Positions 55,583 to 64,000 of a DNA stretch of 64,000 nt are shown here, one piece after another; position 1 is the first letter of the stretch; every line of letters begins with the position of its first letter. The stretch lies in assembly GCA_019448385.1 (NCBI GenBank), contig JAGTXO010000016.1:62001-126000 (forward strand). The letters run 5' to 3'. The notes below the pieces were generated by a model. The model was not told the origin of the DNA. It did not search any database and saw nothing but the letters and a program-made list of their open reading frames with translations. Position numbers and translations under genes: made by a program. The DNA comes from Diacronema lutheri. Taxonomy: Eukaryota; Haptophyta; Pavlovophyceae; Pavlovales; Pavlovaceae.

Positions 55583-58500
55583 ATGCAGACGACGTTGTAC
55601 GCGCCACGTTCCCCGCTGGGCTTGCCGACGCGCACCTCGGCTCGCCGACGCTCAGCGTCGACCTTTGTCTTGCCGTCATCCAGGCGGCCGAATATTCTGT
55701 TGGTCACGGACCCGGGACCGGACCCCGACGACGGTGCGCGCGGGGGCCCCGGCGCTGTGCGCGCCAGCGCCGCTCACGCGCCGTTGGCGTGCGCTCGTTG
55801 ACCGTCCCGATGGAATACCGTTTCCTCTCCTCGGCCCTGCCCATCGCGCCCTCGCGTTGCTCCGCACGCGCGCAGTCAAGGCGCTGCTCGTGCTTGCGAC
55901 GCTGCACCGCGATGGCGCCATCACGTTTGTAGGCGCGGTGTGCAACGGCGGCGGCCAGCCGGAGAAGCGCGCGCGGCTCGCGCGCTGCTTGCTCGACAAG
56001 CTCGGCGTGCCCGACGTGCCGGTCGCCATCGGCTCGCATGGCCAGCCATACGACGCGCAGCCGCACGAGTACGCGCTGAGCGGGTTCGACGCCGTGGACG
56101 CGTCGCGGCTCCGGCCCGCGTCTGAGCTTGTGCTCTCCATCCTGCAAACGTCGGAGCCAGGTGCGCTCACCGTCGTGCTGATCAGCTCGCTGCGCGATTT
56201 TGCCGATGCCATCCTCGCCTACCCGCAGCTCGTGCGCCGCGCTGTCGGCTCGGTCAGCGTGATGGGCGGGCTCGAGCGCGACGAGCGCGCGCGCTTCGGC
56301 TGGGCGGCGGACTCGTCGGTGAACAACGGCTTCGACATGGCGGGCGCGCAGGCGGTGTACGACTGGTGCTTCGCCGAGGGCGTGCCGCTCGCCGTCGTCT
56401 CGCGCTTTGCCGTGCCGCTCCTGCCCATGTCGCTCGCGCGCTCCTTCGCCGAACGGAGCAACTCGGATGTGCTCCGCTACTTGGCCGAGGCGCAGTTCTT
56501 GGGCCTCGAGGGGCTGTGGCACAAGCTGTGCGCGGGCAAGCTACCGGCGCGCTGCACCAAGCAGGTGCGCGCCGCGCGCCACCGCGTGCGCCCAATCACC
56601 TCCCCTCGGCCACCGCCGCTCGGCCGGCCTCACGCGACCCGACCGACCGCGTCCGCACGCGCGCCGCATCGGCGCGCGCGTCGCGCCGTGCGCAGTGGTT
56701 CTGCGAGACCTTCTGCGGCATCGACGCGGCGCAGTACGAAGCGCAGGGTCTCGAGACGCGGCTCGGGCCGAGCTCGGAGATCCGCAGGCGCCTCAACGGC
56801 AACGTGAAGCCATACGGTGGGCGCGCGCGCGCTTCGCACGTGCGGCCGCTCGCCCGCCCGGCGCGCGCGTGGCGCTGACCAGTGCCGCGCCGGACGCCGC
56901 GCGCCGGACGCCGCGCGCCGCCGCGCGGTGGCGGCAGACGTGATCGCGCTGATGGCGGCGCTCCCGCACACGCGTGCGCTTGTGGCGCCGAGCGAGCACG
57001 AGGCCGCCGCGTCCGACGGTGCGCCGCCCGAGCGTCCGCCGATCGCCTCGAGCCGCGTGGTCAGCGTGACGGCGGCGGATGGGCGGATTGTCCGCCACCT
57101 GCTGCTCCTCGAGCCTGACCACGCGCCCGAGCTCGAGCACGTGGTTGGGCTGTTGCGCGAGACGTACCACAAAGTCGCCTTCCTCACTCGCGCGCGCGTC
57201 AACCACGGCGAGTCAGCGAGTGCAATTGACCCTCGCTTGCTCAGCTGGAGGGTTGAGCACGCACCCGGCGGTATGGCGCTCAGCGCGACGACGCTCGCGA
57301 GCCCTGCGCGTGGCGCGGCGCACAAGGCGGTGGGCCCGGCGCCAACATCGGGCGCGCCCGACGCCAGCGCGGCGGGCGCTCGGTTCGTGGACGTGGGCGC
57401 CGCCACCACCGCGACGGCACTCGGCCGCGACGGTTACGGCCTTCTCTCGCAGAGTCGCCTCGCTGCGCGCCTCGATGCGACGCTCGACGTCGCGCGCGCG
57501 ATGGACGCGCGCGCGTCGGGGCGAGTCGTCGCGCTGCTCGTCGGGCTCATCGTGCTCGCCGTGGCCAACGGCGTGTGGTCCTACTCGTCGGACACGGCGT
57601 CGGGCCAGATCGCCTTTGCGTTCACCTTCCCCCTCGTGACGCTCGCGATGCTCGTCGTCGTCGCGTGGCTGCGCGACGACCGCGCGCACGCGTGCGCCGC
57701 GCGCCTCGCGCTGGTGGCGGTCGTGCTGGTGCTCACCTTCCAGCTCGTCGTCGCGCTCGGGTACGCGCTCGAGAGCGTGGACGCGCTCGTGTGGATGCAG
57801 GCGCGCACGGCGGTGGACGTGACGACCGCTGTGACCGAGCGCTTCTCGTCGCCCGCCGGCGAAAGCGGCCGAGCGCTCGGCACCGCGCGCACGACCGTGG
57901 CGTGGGCCATGGTCGCATTCCTCGCGCTCGCAATCGCCCAGCTGGCGCCCTTTGCGCATGTGCGCGCCGCGCGTGCGGACGGCAATGCGGGGCTCGCAGC
58001 TCGGTTGTGGAGCTCAGTGCGCGCCTTCACGGGCGCGCCGAGTGCCTATGTGCTCTTCCGCGAGTCGACTTGCTTGGCCACGCGCTGCGACGACCGGCGG
58101 CAGCCGGGCGTGGGCGCAGGCTTGATGGCGGTCGCGTGTGCTTATGTGCTCACCGCCGCGGCGATGTGCCTCCCGCGCGCACGGCCGCGGCTGCGCGCGC
58201 TGCTTATGCGGCTTGTGCGATGGAAAGTGGTCGCAGTTCACTTGCCCCTCATCGCGCTCCTTGGCCTCGACGAGGCGCGCGCAGCCGGCGGCGCGCGCCC
58301 GCGCGAGGCGGCGGACGTGATGGCCGCAGCCGCGCGCGCCTTCTCTGTGACCTCGATCGTTGACCTCGCCGACGCGGTTCGCTCGGGCGACGAGGAGGCG
58401 GCCAGCGGCGAGGGCGCGCTCTCGCGCGTGTCGATCTGGGAGCGCGGCGCCGGGCGCGACGCAGCTGATCGCGGCGTGGACGAGCCGCTCGGCGTGGGCG

Positions 58501-59591
58501 CGCGGCTGTGCGCGCTGATTCGGCCGGGCGGTGGCGCGGCCACGCGCGGCTCGCAGGGCGTCGCGCCCGAGATGATGCGACTGAGCACGACGACGGGCGG
58601 AAGCAGCGCGCAGCTTTTGCGCACGCAGCTCCACACGGGCGCCCTGTCGGAGACGGCGCAGGCGCTGGTGCAAAGCCTCCGGCAGGTGCGCCGTTCGCTC
58701 GACACGATCATGTCGAGCACGAGCGCCTCGTCTGACATCACGCCCCCGCCCAACGCGGCGATGGCGGCGTCCAAAATGAGCGCGCTCGCGCCACGCACCG
58801 CGCGCGGCGTGGAGCGCGCTCCGATCCCCGCGCAGCGCCATGCCGCCTCGTGCTTGGGGCAGGTGCGGCCGACGGAAGCGCTTTCGTGCCCGAGGCAGCA
58901 GCGAAGCAGGTCGTGGACGCCCTCGCCGACCATCGGCATCCACCCGTACCGCTCGTCCGAGCGCGCCAAGTGGAACGGTCGGGTCGAGGTCCGCCATCGT
59001 GAGCGCGACCCCACGATGGCGATGGCGCCGTCGCGCATCGCCGCCGCCGAGAGCTCGGTCGACTACTTTGTCGTCCACTCGCACCTCGACAGCGCCGAGC
59101 TGAAGCGCGAGGCGCTCGCGGATTGGTGCGCGCGCGATGAGCAGAGCGGCGCGACGGTCTGGCTCGACGTGCTCTCGGCGAGGGCGGATGCGGAGCCGAT
59201 CGAGCGCCTCGAGCACCTGCCCTTCCACCTCGCGCGCGCGCGCAAGCTGCTTGTGCTCATCGGCGTTGAGTTTGCGCGCTCGTTCGAGGCCGTCATGCAG
59301 CTCTACGTGTGGGCTGCGACGGGCGGCTCGCTCGACAAGGTCGAGGTGGTGCTGCTCGGCGGGCCGGAGTCGGCCGCGGCCGTGTACGCGTCGCTCGACG
59401 CGTTCCACGTCATGTGGGCGCAGCCCGCGCGCTGCAAGGCGTGCCAGGAGCGGCTTGTGCGCGCCGTCGAGATCGCGTCGGTCGGCGGCTTCAACGAGGT
59501 CGTGCGCGCCTACCTGCCGTGCGTGGGCAAGCTGCTGAGCACAGCGGGCGTGGTCGAGAGCGGCGAAAGCGGCAGGGGCGCGCAGGTGTGA
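55583..59591 (+). CDS. nucleoside hydrolase-like domain fused to multi-TM region and TIR-like domain
   Basis: Exons 55583-55733, 55876-56564, 56696-56816, 56938-59591; 1204 residues. The N-terminal region is basic and Ser/Thr-rich. A nucleoside hydrolase (IUNH)-like domain follows (about 37-420). It has NILLVTDPGPDPDDVKALL (ribose/Ca-binding Asp cluster), GAVCNGGGQP, SGFDAVDASRL, LTVVLISSLRDFADA and LRYLAEAQFLGLEGLW. At least four TM segments lie at about 520-760 (VVALLVGLIVLAVANGVW, FTFPLVTLAMLVVVAWL and others). The C-terminal TIR-like domain begins VDYFVVHSHLDSAELKREAL (about 1028) and continues ATVWLDVL and ARKLLVLIGVEF. The WCxxE position reads FEAVM, so that Glu is missing. All junctions are in phase. 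Inference: a membrane receptor or enzyme sensing nucleosides or NAD products. Confidence 0.82.
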
Positions 59592-59875
59592 GGTGAGCCA
59601 AGAGTCTGAGCGCGGAGTGCGCGTGACACTGGCGACCCCCTTCCAGATTGTGCAGAGTACTAGCGCCTCGCGTCATGGACGCGTGCCGCATGGCCGGCAG
59701 CGCGCCATCCACGTGTGACCGAGTCTCAGTCAACGGTGCCCGCGGCCGACAAGCCCGCGGGCCGCCAGCCAACGGTGCGGCGCCGGCCGACCACAGCGGC
59801 AAGAGTGCGGCGAAGAGCTTGCGCCGCCCTGTTGCCGCTCGGCGCACGCAGCGCCTTTCCTCGGCGCACGCAGCA

Positions 59876-60304
59876 TTATCTGCCCGGCGCGGACGCCGCG
59901 CGCGCGGCGTCCTCCGCTCGCTCAAGCCGCCGCTCGAGGCGCACGCGCATCAAACCCCCGCGCAGGAGCGGCCGCTGCAGCAGGAGCGGCACGCCCACGC
60001 GCGCTGCGTCCAGCGGAACGTCAACCTTGCCCAGAAAGGCGTTGGCGCCGCGCGGCGACGCCTGCGCGTCCCATACGTCCACCCACACGCGCAGTGGCGC
60101 GCCGCGAAACTCGACTGCGCCCGCGCCGCCGCGCCAGACAGCGCGCTGCTGCGCGCCGTCGTGCGCCTCCGCCATGGTCGAGCGCGCGCTGAGGCGGCGG
60201 CGGCCGAGCGGCTCTGCGAATGTGATGACGGCCAGCACCTCGCGCGCCGCGGAGAGCGCGTCGAGCACCTCGACGCGCACAAGCTCCGTCCTCAGCGCGT
60301 CCAT
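59876..60304 (-). CDS. small C2-domain protein
   Basis: 142 residues from the Met of MDALRTELVRVEVLDALSA. The pattern LVRVEVLDA, PLRVWVDVWDA, then NAFLGKVDVPLDAARVG is the usual core of C2 domains (Ca/phospholipid binding), which take about 120 residues. An Arg-rich helix closes the protein. Only some Ca-binding Asp residues are visible, so Ca dependence is unclear. The minus-strand frame stays open upstream across the PsbP-like gene, but that part is a shadow. The start is 45 bp from the PsbP-like start on the other strand. Confidence 0.6.
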   Translation of the reverse strand: MDALRTELVRVEVLDALSAAREVLAVITFAEPLGRRRLSARSTMAEAHDGAQQRAVWRGGAGAVEFRGAPLRVWVDVWDAQASPRGANAFLGKVDVPLDAARVGVPLLLQRPLLRGGLMRVRLERRLERAEDAARAASAPGR

Positions 60305-60349
60305 GGGGCCCGTTTCAAACCCCGCGGCGAGCGCGAGAGCCGCACAATT
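60305..60349. promoter_or_regulatory. 45-bp divergent promoter region
   Basis: All that separates the C2-protein start (-) from the PsbP-like start (+). It ends in gccgcacaattatg, the only AT-rich bit. Confidence 0.4.
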
Positions 60350-61228
60350 ATGACGCCCGCGACACGGCTCGTCGCGTCCCTCGCGCTCGCGCTCCTCGCG
60401 GGCTGCGAGGCGCTGGCGCGCGGCGGATGCGCGGCAGTGCGCGGCGGCGCGCGGCAGCGCGCTGCGGTCTCGATGGGCGCGGCGCCCACGCCCACGCGCC
60501 GGTCCGTCCTCTCGGCGCTGCTCGCCGCGCCGGCCGCGCTCGCGCTCGCGCCGCCTAGCGCGGTCCTCGCCGAGTCGAAGGCCAACGTGCGGCTCGCTTC
60601 GCTCGGCTTCGCGCCGCTGCCGTCCGTCGGCGGGTACATCCAGCTCGCCGAGTTCCTCGGCCGCGCCTCCGCCGCCAACATTGACGGCGAGAAGACGCGC
60701 GGCTTCAAGCTGTCGTCGCCGCTCCTCGTCGCGTTCAACTACCCGCAGACGTGGGTGACGGCGCTGCCCACGATCTCGAGCAACGGCGAGTCGGGCACCG
60801 TGTCCGCAGGGAACTACATCAAGGGTGACTCTGCCGCCTTCGTCGTCTTCGATGCGCCGCGCTCCGCAAAGACGGCTGCCGATCTGCCCAAGGAGGTGCT
60901 CGCGCAGTCCGTCGTCGCGTCCGCCACTTCCGACGTGTACCAGGACGTCAAGGTGCGCGACGTGGCGAAGCGCGCGGGCGGCGCGGCGGGCGACTACGTC
61001 ACGTACGACTACACGTACACCCTCCTGACGCGCGCCGGCTTCGAGGTCGACCGCAAGGGCGTCGGCGCGGCGACGCTCGTGAACGGCCAGGTCGGCGCTC
61101 TCATCACCGCGACGACGGCGCTGCGCTGGAAGTCGGAGGAGTCGAAGCTGCGCGAGCTCACCAAGTCGTTCGTCGTGTACCCCGTCAAGAAGTCGGACGT
61201 CGTGCAGCTCGGCCAGCTCGACGAGTGA
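60350..61228 (+). CDS. PsbP-like thylakoid lumen protein
   Basis: 292 residues in one exon. The targeting region has three parts: an ER signal peptide (MTPATRLVASLALALLAGCE), an Arg/Ala-rich transit stretch, and a twin-arginine lumen signal (TRRSVLSALLAAPAALALA, cleavage after VLA). This arrangement is expected when the plastid has extra membranes. The mature part follows the PsbP fold: ADIDGEK-like NIDGEKTRGFKL, LLVAFNYPQTWVTALPTIS, VSAGNYIKGDSAAFVVFD, a tyrosine-rich YVTYDYTYTLLTRAGFEVDR and a C-terminal TKSFVVY. PsbP-family proteins assist photosystem II or NDH assembly in the lumen; which one here is unknown. Stop at 61226. Confidence 0.82.
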   Translation: MTPATRLVASLALALLAGCEALARGGCAAVRGGARQRAAVSMGAAPTPTRRSVLSALLAAPAALALAPPSAVLAESKANVRLASLGFAPLPSVGGYIQLAEFLGRASAANIDGEKTRGFKLSSPLLVAFNYPQTWVTALPTISSNGESGTVSAGNYIKGDSAAFVVFDAPRSAKTAADLPKEVLAQSVVASATSDVYQDVKVRDVAKRAGGAAGDYVTYDYTYTLLTRAGFEVDRKGVGAATLVNGQVGALITATTALRWKSEESKLRELTKSFVVYPVKKSDVVQLGQLDE

Positions 61229-61380
61229 GCGCGACACGTTGTGCGGTCGTCGTCGTTGGCCTTTGCTCGGCGTGGCTCTCCCTTGGAGCGACGTGCTTCG
61301 AGAGGAGGCCACGAAAAGAGGTGGCGAAGGACTGAGAACACTCCTCGAGCAGAAACGCTCTCCCTGTGATCCGCAGGACG

Positions 61381-63604
61381 TCAGCTGCTGAACCGAACGA
61401 TGACGGTCGTATTAACGGGCAGCGCTGGGTCAGTCACGATGAGGCTCGCACCGTCGCGCACGAGCTCGCGCATCGGCAGCTCGAGGTTGGCGCGCGTCGC
61501 GGCCTCGAGCGGCCCTCGCATGTAGAGCGTATCGCCGCGTAGCCCGCCCTCCGCGCGGATCGATGGTGCCTTGAAGCGCAGGCGGGCATCGTCGACCATG
61601 CGCTCGATCAGCGCATGCAGCGTCTCGCCTGGCGAGACGGCCAGCTCGACGCGCGCGGTCGAGCAGGCGACGCACGTCGGGTTGCGCTCGTAACAAAAGG
61701 TGGGCGTGTACAGGCCCTCGCCGCCCATGTACCTGCACGCACACGCGCATGGCACGGGGCAGAGCGCCTCAACGGAGCTTGTCGCGCGCGCGGCACACGG
61801 CGTCGCGCAGCTCCGGTCGCGCTGTCCGTACATGGCATTGTTGTTGAGATAGGCCGAGCAGTTGGTCACAATCTTGAAGGCCTCGGCAGCGCACATGGCG
61901 GAGATGATCGCGTTCGTCGATGCGATGGCCGGAATGATGTTCTTCATCACGCCCTGCCGGAAGGGACGCCCACCGCGCGGCAGCAAGCGCCGACAGCGGG
62001 TCAGCCGTCAGCGGGTCGGCCGTCAGCGGGTCAGCGCGCTGGGCCGTGCAACGGGGAGCGCCTGTGGCAGGCGGTGCGGTGCGCGCGCCCCTCGTCCTCG
62101 CCCGTCCGCGCGCGCACGGTGCAGCACGCGGGGCGCGTCGTGCCTGCGTCTGCGTGAGCGTAACGCCGGAAATGCCGAACGCCGCGGCGCGCTCAGCCGC
62201 CTTTAAATAGACCCACTGCTGATACTCCGGGTCGTCATTGTCCGGGCGCGGCGAGTCCGGGAAGTCGCGATCGCGCTGGATGAGGTGCGCGTAGAGCACG
62301 CAGTGCGCGGCGTTGCGCGGCGTCTCGGCGATCGTGCAGAGGGGCACCGCCACCTGCCGCGCGGCGGGCGGGCGGTCGGGTTGAGGCGGCGGGCGGTGCC
62401 ATGACGTCGCGCGGTGCAGCCGATGGGGGGCGGGTTGAGAAGGCGGGCGGTGCCATGACGTCGCGCGGTGCAGCCGATGGCGGTCGGGTTAAAGCGGCGC
62501 GCACGGCGCGGTGCGCGCGGGCATGCCAGCCGATGGGGCGATTGCGTCGCCGGGGCGCGCGGCAGTATGCCGTGCAGCGCGCGCGCGACGCGGCAAAGCA
62601 GCACGCAGTCGATAAAATTACTGTGCGTTACGCGTGCACGACGAGACGGGTGCGTGTACATGCGCACCTGTGGCGGGAAAAGGTCGAGGGTGCATTCAAA
62701 GCACGCACTCACGCGCGGAAAGATGACGCGCGCGTGGCCCTTGAGGCCCTCGGTGCCACCGTCGATCATCGGGATGACGGACGAAAGGTCCGGCGTGAGC
62801 GCACCGTCCGGACCCGCCTCGTACGTGACGAGCGAGCAGACCATCGAATTGATCCACCGGCGCGCTGCGGGCGGCGCGCGCCGGCGGTGCGCGCCGAGCG
62901 AGCGGAGCGGCAGCGCGCGAGCGCGGCGGCGCGTGTCGAGCCTCGCACAGGCGCGCCAGAGGATGCGCGCGCGCGCGCATCGCACGTCCGCCCGCCGCGT
63001 CGCATCGGCCGCCCGCCTGCGCTGTTCGCCGCGCGCCGCTCTCAGCTCTCGCGGCCGCGGGCTTGGCGCGCGCGCACCTTCGATCGAATCGAGGCCAAGG
63101 ACGATGATCTGAAACTTGCGGTAGAAGGAGGCATCCATGTCCTGGATCTTGCAGAAGTGGGCGGTGACCTTGACACCTTGCACACGCCGCATCACGAACT
63201 CAGCGGCCACCTGCGCGCGCCACGCCCGCGCCGAGTGGGTTCGGCGTGCGCCCGGCGCAGGCACGCGCGCGCGCGCCGCGGCTGACCTGCGACTTGGAGC
63301 GCCCGACATCTTTGCTGCGAAAGAGGAACTGGCGGTTCAGGTTGGACACGTCGATCGTGTCCATGTCGATCACCTCAATCTGCCCGAAGCCGAGCAGCGC
63401 GAGATCCTTGAGCAGCTCGCAGCCGAGGCCGCCCGCGCCGACGACGAGGATCTGCGCCGCGGTGCGGAGGAAAGGTAAGATGTCGGCGGAGGGCTCGAAC
63501 GGCACGTGCTCGGGAAAGATCGAGCCGTAATTGCCGTTGTTGGCGAGCGGGCCTGTGCGCACGAGCAGCCGGTTCACGTCTTGGAAGCGCTGGCCTTCGT
63601 CCAT
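61381..63604 (-). CDS. UBA3: NEDD8-activating enzyme E1 catalytic subunit UBA3
   Basis: Adenylates NEDD8 and carries it as a thioester for the cullin neddylation pathway. Exons 63604-63287, 63210-63078, 62864-62668, 62353-62144, 61953-61832, 61732-61381; 443 residues, close to animal UBA3. Motifs: nucleotide-binding [79 protein letters not shown], the catalytic Cys in [28 protein letters not shown] and Zn cysteines (FECT, TCVACS). A ubiquitin-fold domain ends the protein. The Met of [11 protein letters not shown] was chosen because the frame upstream overlaps another gene. One intron (62143-61954) is best read as GC-AG. It is convergent with the PsbP-like gene. Confidence 0.95.
61954..62143 (-). 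other. GC-AG intron in UBA3
   Basis: Donor acgcag|gcacga, acceptor cggcag|ggcgtg, phase 0, joining [16 protein letters not shown] as in the family (TQG...IIPA). The only GT nearby would delete the conserved LTQ segment. Short 10-15-bp repeats (gtcagcgggtcggcc type) fill part of the intron. Confidence 0.7.
62388..62495 (-). repeat. 54-bp tandem duplication in UBA3 intron
   Basis: Two near-identical 54-bp copies (core ggtgccatgacgtcgcgcgg) within intron 62667-62354. Confidence 0.9.
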
Positions 63605-63638
63605 TGCGCCGAGGTCGGAGGGGAGGCGGGTTTGGGCG
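63605..63638. promoter_or_regulatory. 34-bp divergent promoter region
   Basis: Separates the UBA3 start (-) from the start of the membrane-protein gene at the right edge (+). If both starts are right, this is the shortest head-to-head gap in the window. Confidence 0.3.
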
Positions 63639-64000
63639 ATGGCGGCGGCGCGAGCCGACCTCGGCGCGAGGGCGAGTGCCGAGGAGCGGGACGAGCGCAT
63701 GTTCGCTGCGTCGGAGACGTCGTCGGTAAGCTCGGAGGCGGAGCTGCTCGCACGTAGCGCGCCGATTGGCCCGCTCTTCGACCGCGGCCGCTCGGGCTCG
63801 CTCGACGTGACGGCGACCGACGACGATGATCCGCTCCACATCGGCGGGCTCGACCACATGGGCCGGCGGCCGTGGCACCCGCGCAGCTCGCGCTGGCGCC
63901 GCGCGGCGCGGTATGTGGGCGCCGCGCTCGCCATTGCGCTCCTCCTGGCACTCGCCCTCCGCGCCCTGCCCAGGCGGCGCACGGGTGTGGGCGCGCGCGT
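63639..64000 (+). CDS. putative single-pass membrane protein, N-terminal part (cut by window edge)
   Basis: The frame opens at the atg of [20 protein letters not shown] and is open to the last base. It encodes about 90 hydrophilic residues with Ser/Asp-rich stretches ([23 protein letters not shown]) and a basic patch ([17 protein letters not shown]). One clear hydrophobic segment follows ([19 protein letters not shown]). That is the layout of a type II membrane protein, such as many Golgi enzymes, but no catalytic part is within the window. The competing reading is an N-terminal extension of UBA3 on the other strand, which looks less natural. Confidence 0.5.
   Translation, partial: MAAARADLGARASAEERDERMFAASETSSVSSEAELLARSAPIGPLFDRGRSGSLDVTATDDDDPLHIGGLDHMGRRPWHPRSSRWRRAARYVGAALAIALLLALALRALPRRRTGVGAR

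Noticed and set aside
59648-60349. Upstream in-frame extension of the PsbP-like protein
   Set aside because: The extension overlaps the C2-domain gene on the other strand, and the Met at 60350 starts a proper signal peptide.
63605-63982. 126-residue N-terminal extension of UBA3
   Set aside because: UBA3 normally starts close to the MDEGQ position, and the plus strand there reads as a better protein with a TM segment.

Overview
The window is a very GC-rich nuclear segment from a eukaryotic, flagellated, photosynthetic protist. I infer a secondary-plastid alga, most plausibly a haptophyte (Pavlovales-like), from three things. Introns have GT(GCG)...AG borders, and several carry C-homopolymer tracts. 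There is an axonemal dynein and an SF-assemblin-like root-fibre protein. A PsbP-like lumen protein has a signal peptide, a plastid transit stretch and a twin-arginine signal in series. No rRNA, tRNA, CRISPR array or transposon was recognised. Most long open frames are shadows created by the base composition and were left out. All gene models were spliced by hand from family homology and phase, giving 39 introns in 9 spliced genes. Four of these introns are best read as GC-AG.

Layout. 1-19786 (-): a giant axonemal dynein heavy chain that runs off the left edge. 19849-20661 (+): a small secreted protein with paired cysteines. 20992-23852 (-): an H-NOX heme-gas-sensor domain fused to a TIR-like domain. 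24490-28420 (+): a papain-family protein with a Ser in place of the catalytic Cys, fused to an SRCR-like domain and a C-terminal hydrophobic anchor. 28637-29569 (-): a coiled-coil protein. 29832-34397 (+): a single-exon polycystin-1/REJ-like membrane receptor. 35069-38411 (+): a 7TM receptor fused to a TIR-like domain and leucine-rich repeats. 38546-39667 (-): a second SRCR protein. 39772-40803 (+): an SF-assemblin-like protein. 40906-43939 (+): a mitochondrial AFG3/FtsH m-AAA protease. 44065-44724 (-): a plastid PAP/fibrillin-like protein. 44837-48804 (-): a broken nucleoside hydrolase-TM-TIR-like gene. 49349-55303 (+): an AGC kinase followed by PAS, SnoaL-like, PAS/LOV-like and bona fide LOV domains. 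55583-59591 (+): the intact nucleoside hydrolase-TM-TIR-like paralogue. 59876-60304 (-): a C2-domain protein. 60350-61228 (+): a PsbP-like protein. 61381-63604 (-): UBA3, the NEDD8-activating E1 subunit. 63639-end (+): the start of a membrane protein.

The region is rich in signalling genes. Four genes join a sensor or enzyme module (gas-sensing H-NOX, a GPCR-like 7TM, and nucleoside hydrolase twice) to the same type of TIR-like domain. The signature is SHxW...WxD...WCxxE, whose last element resembles the motif carrying the catalytic Glu of NAD-cleaving TIRs. Together with the kinase-first LOV photoreceptor these are the best candidates for undescribed systems. Several genes form head-to-head pairs with start codons only about 35-105 bp apart, suggesting very compact bidirectional promoters.
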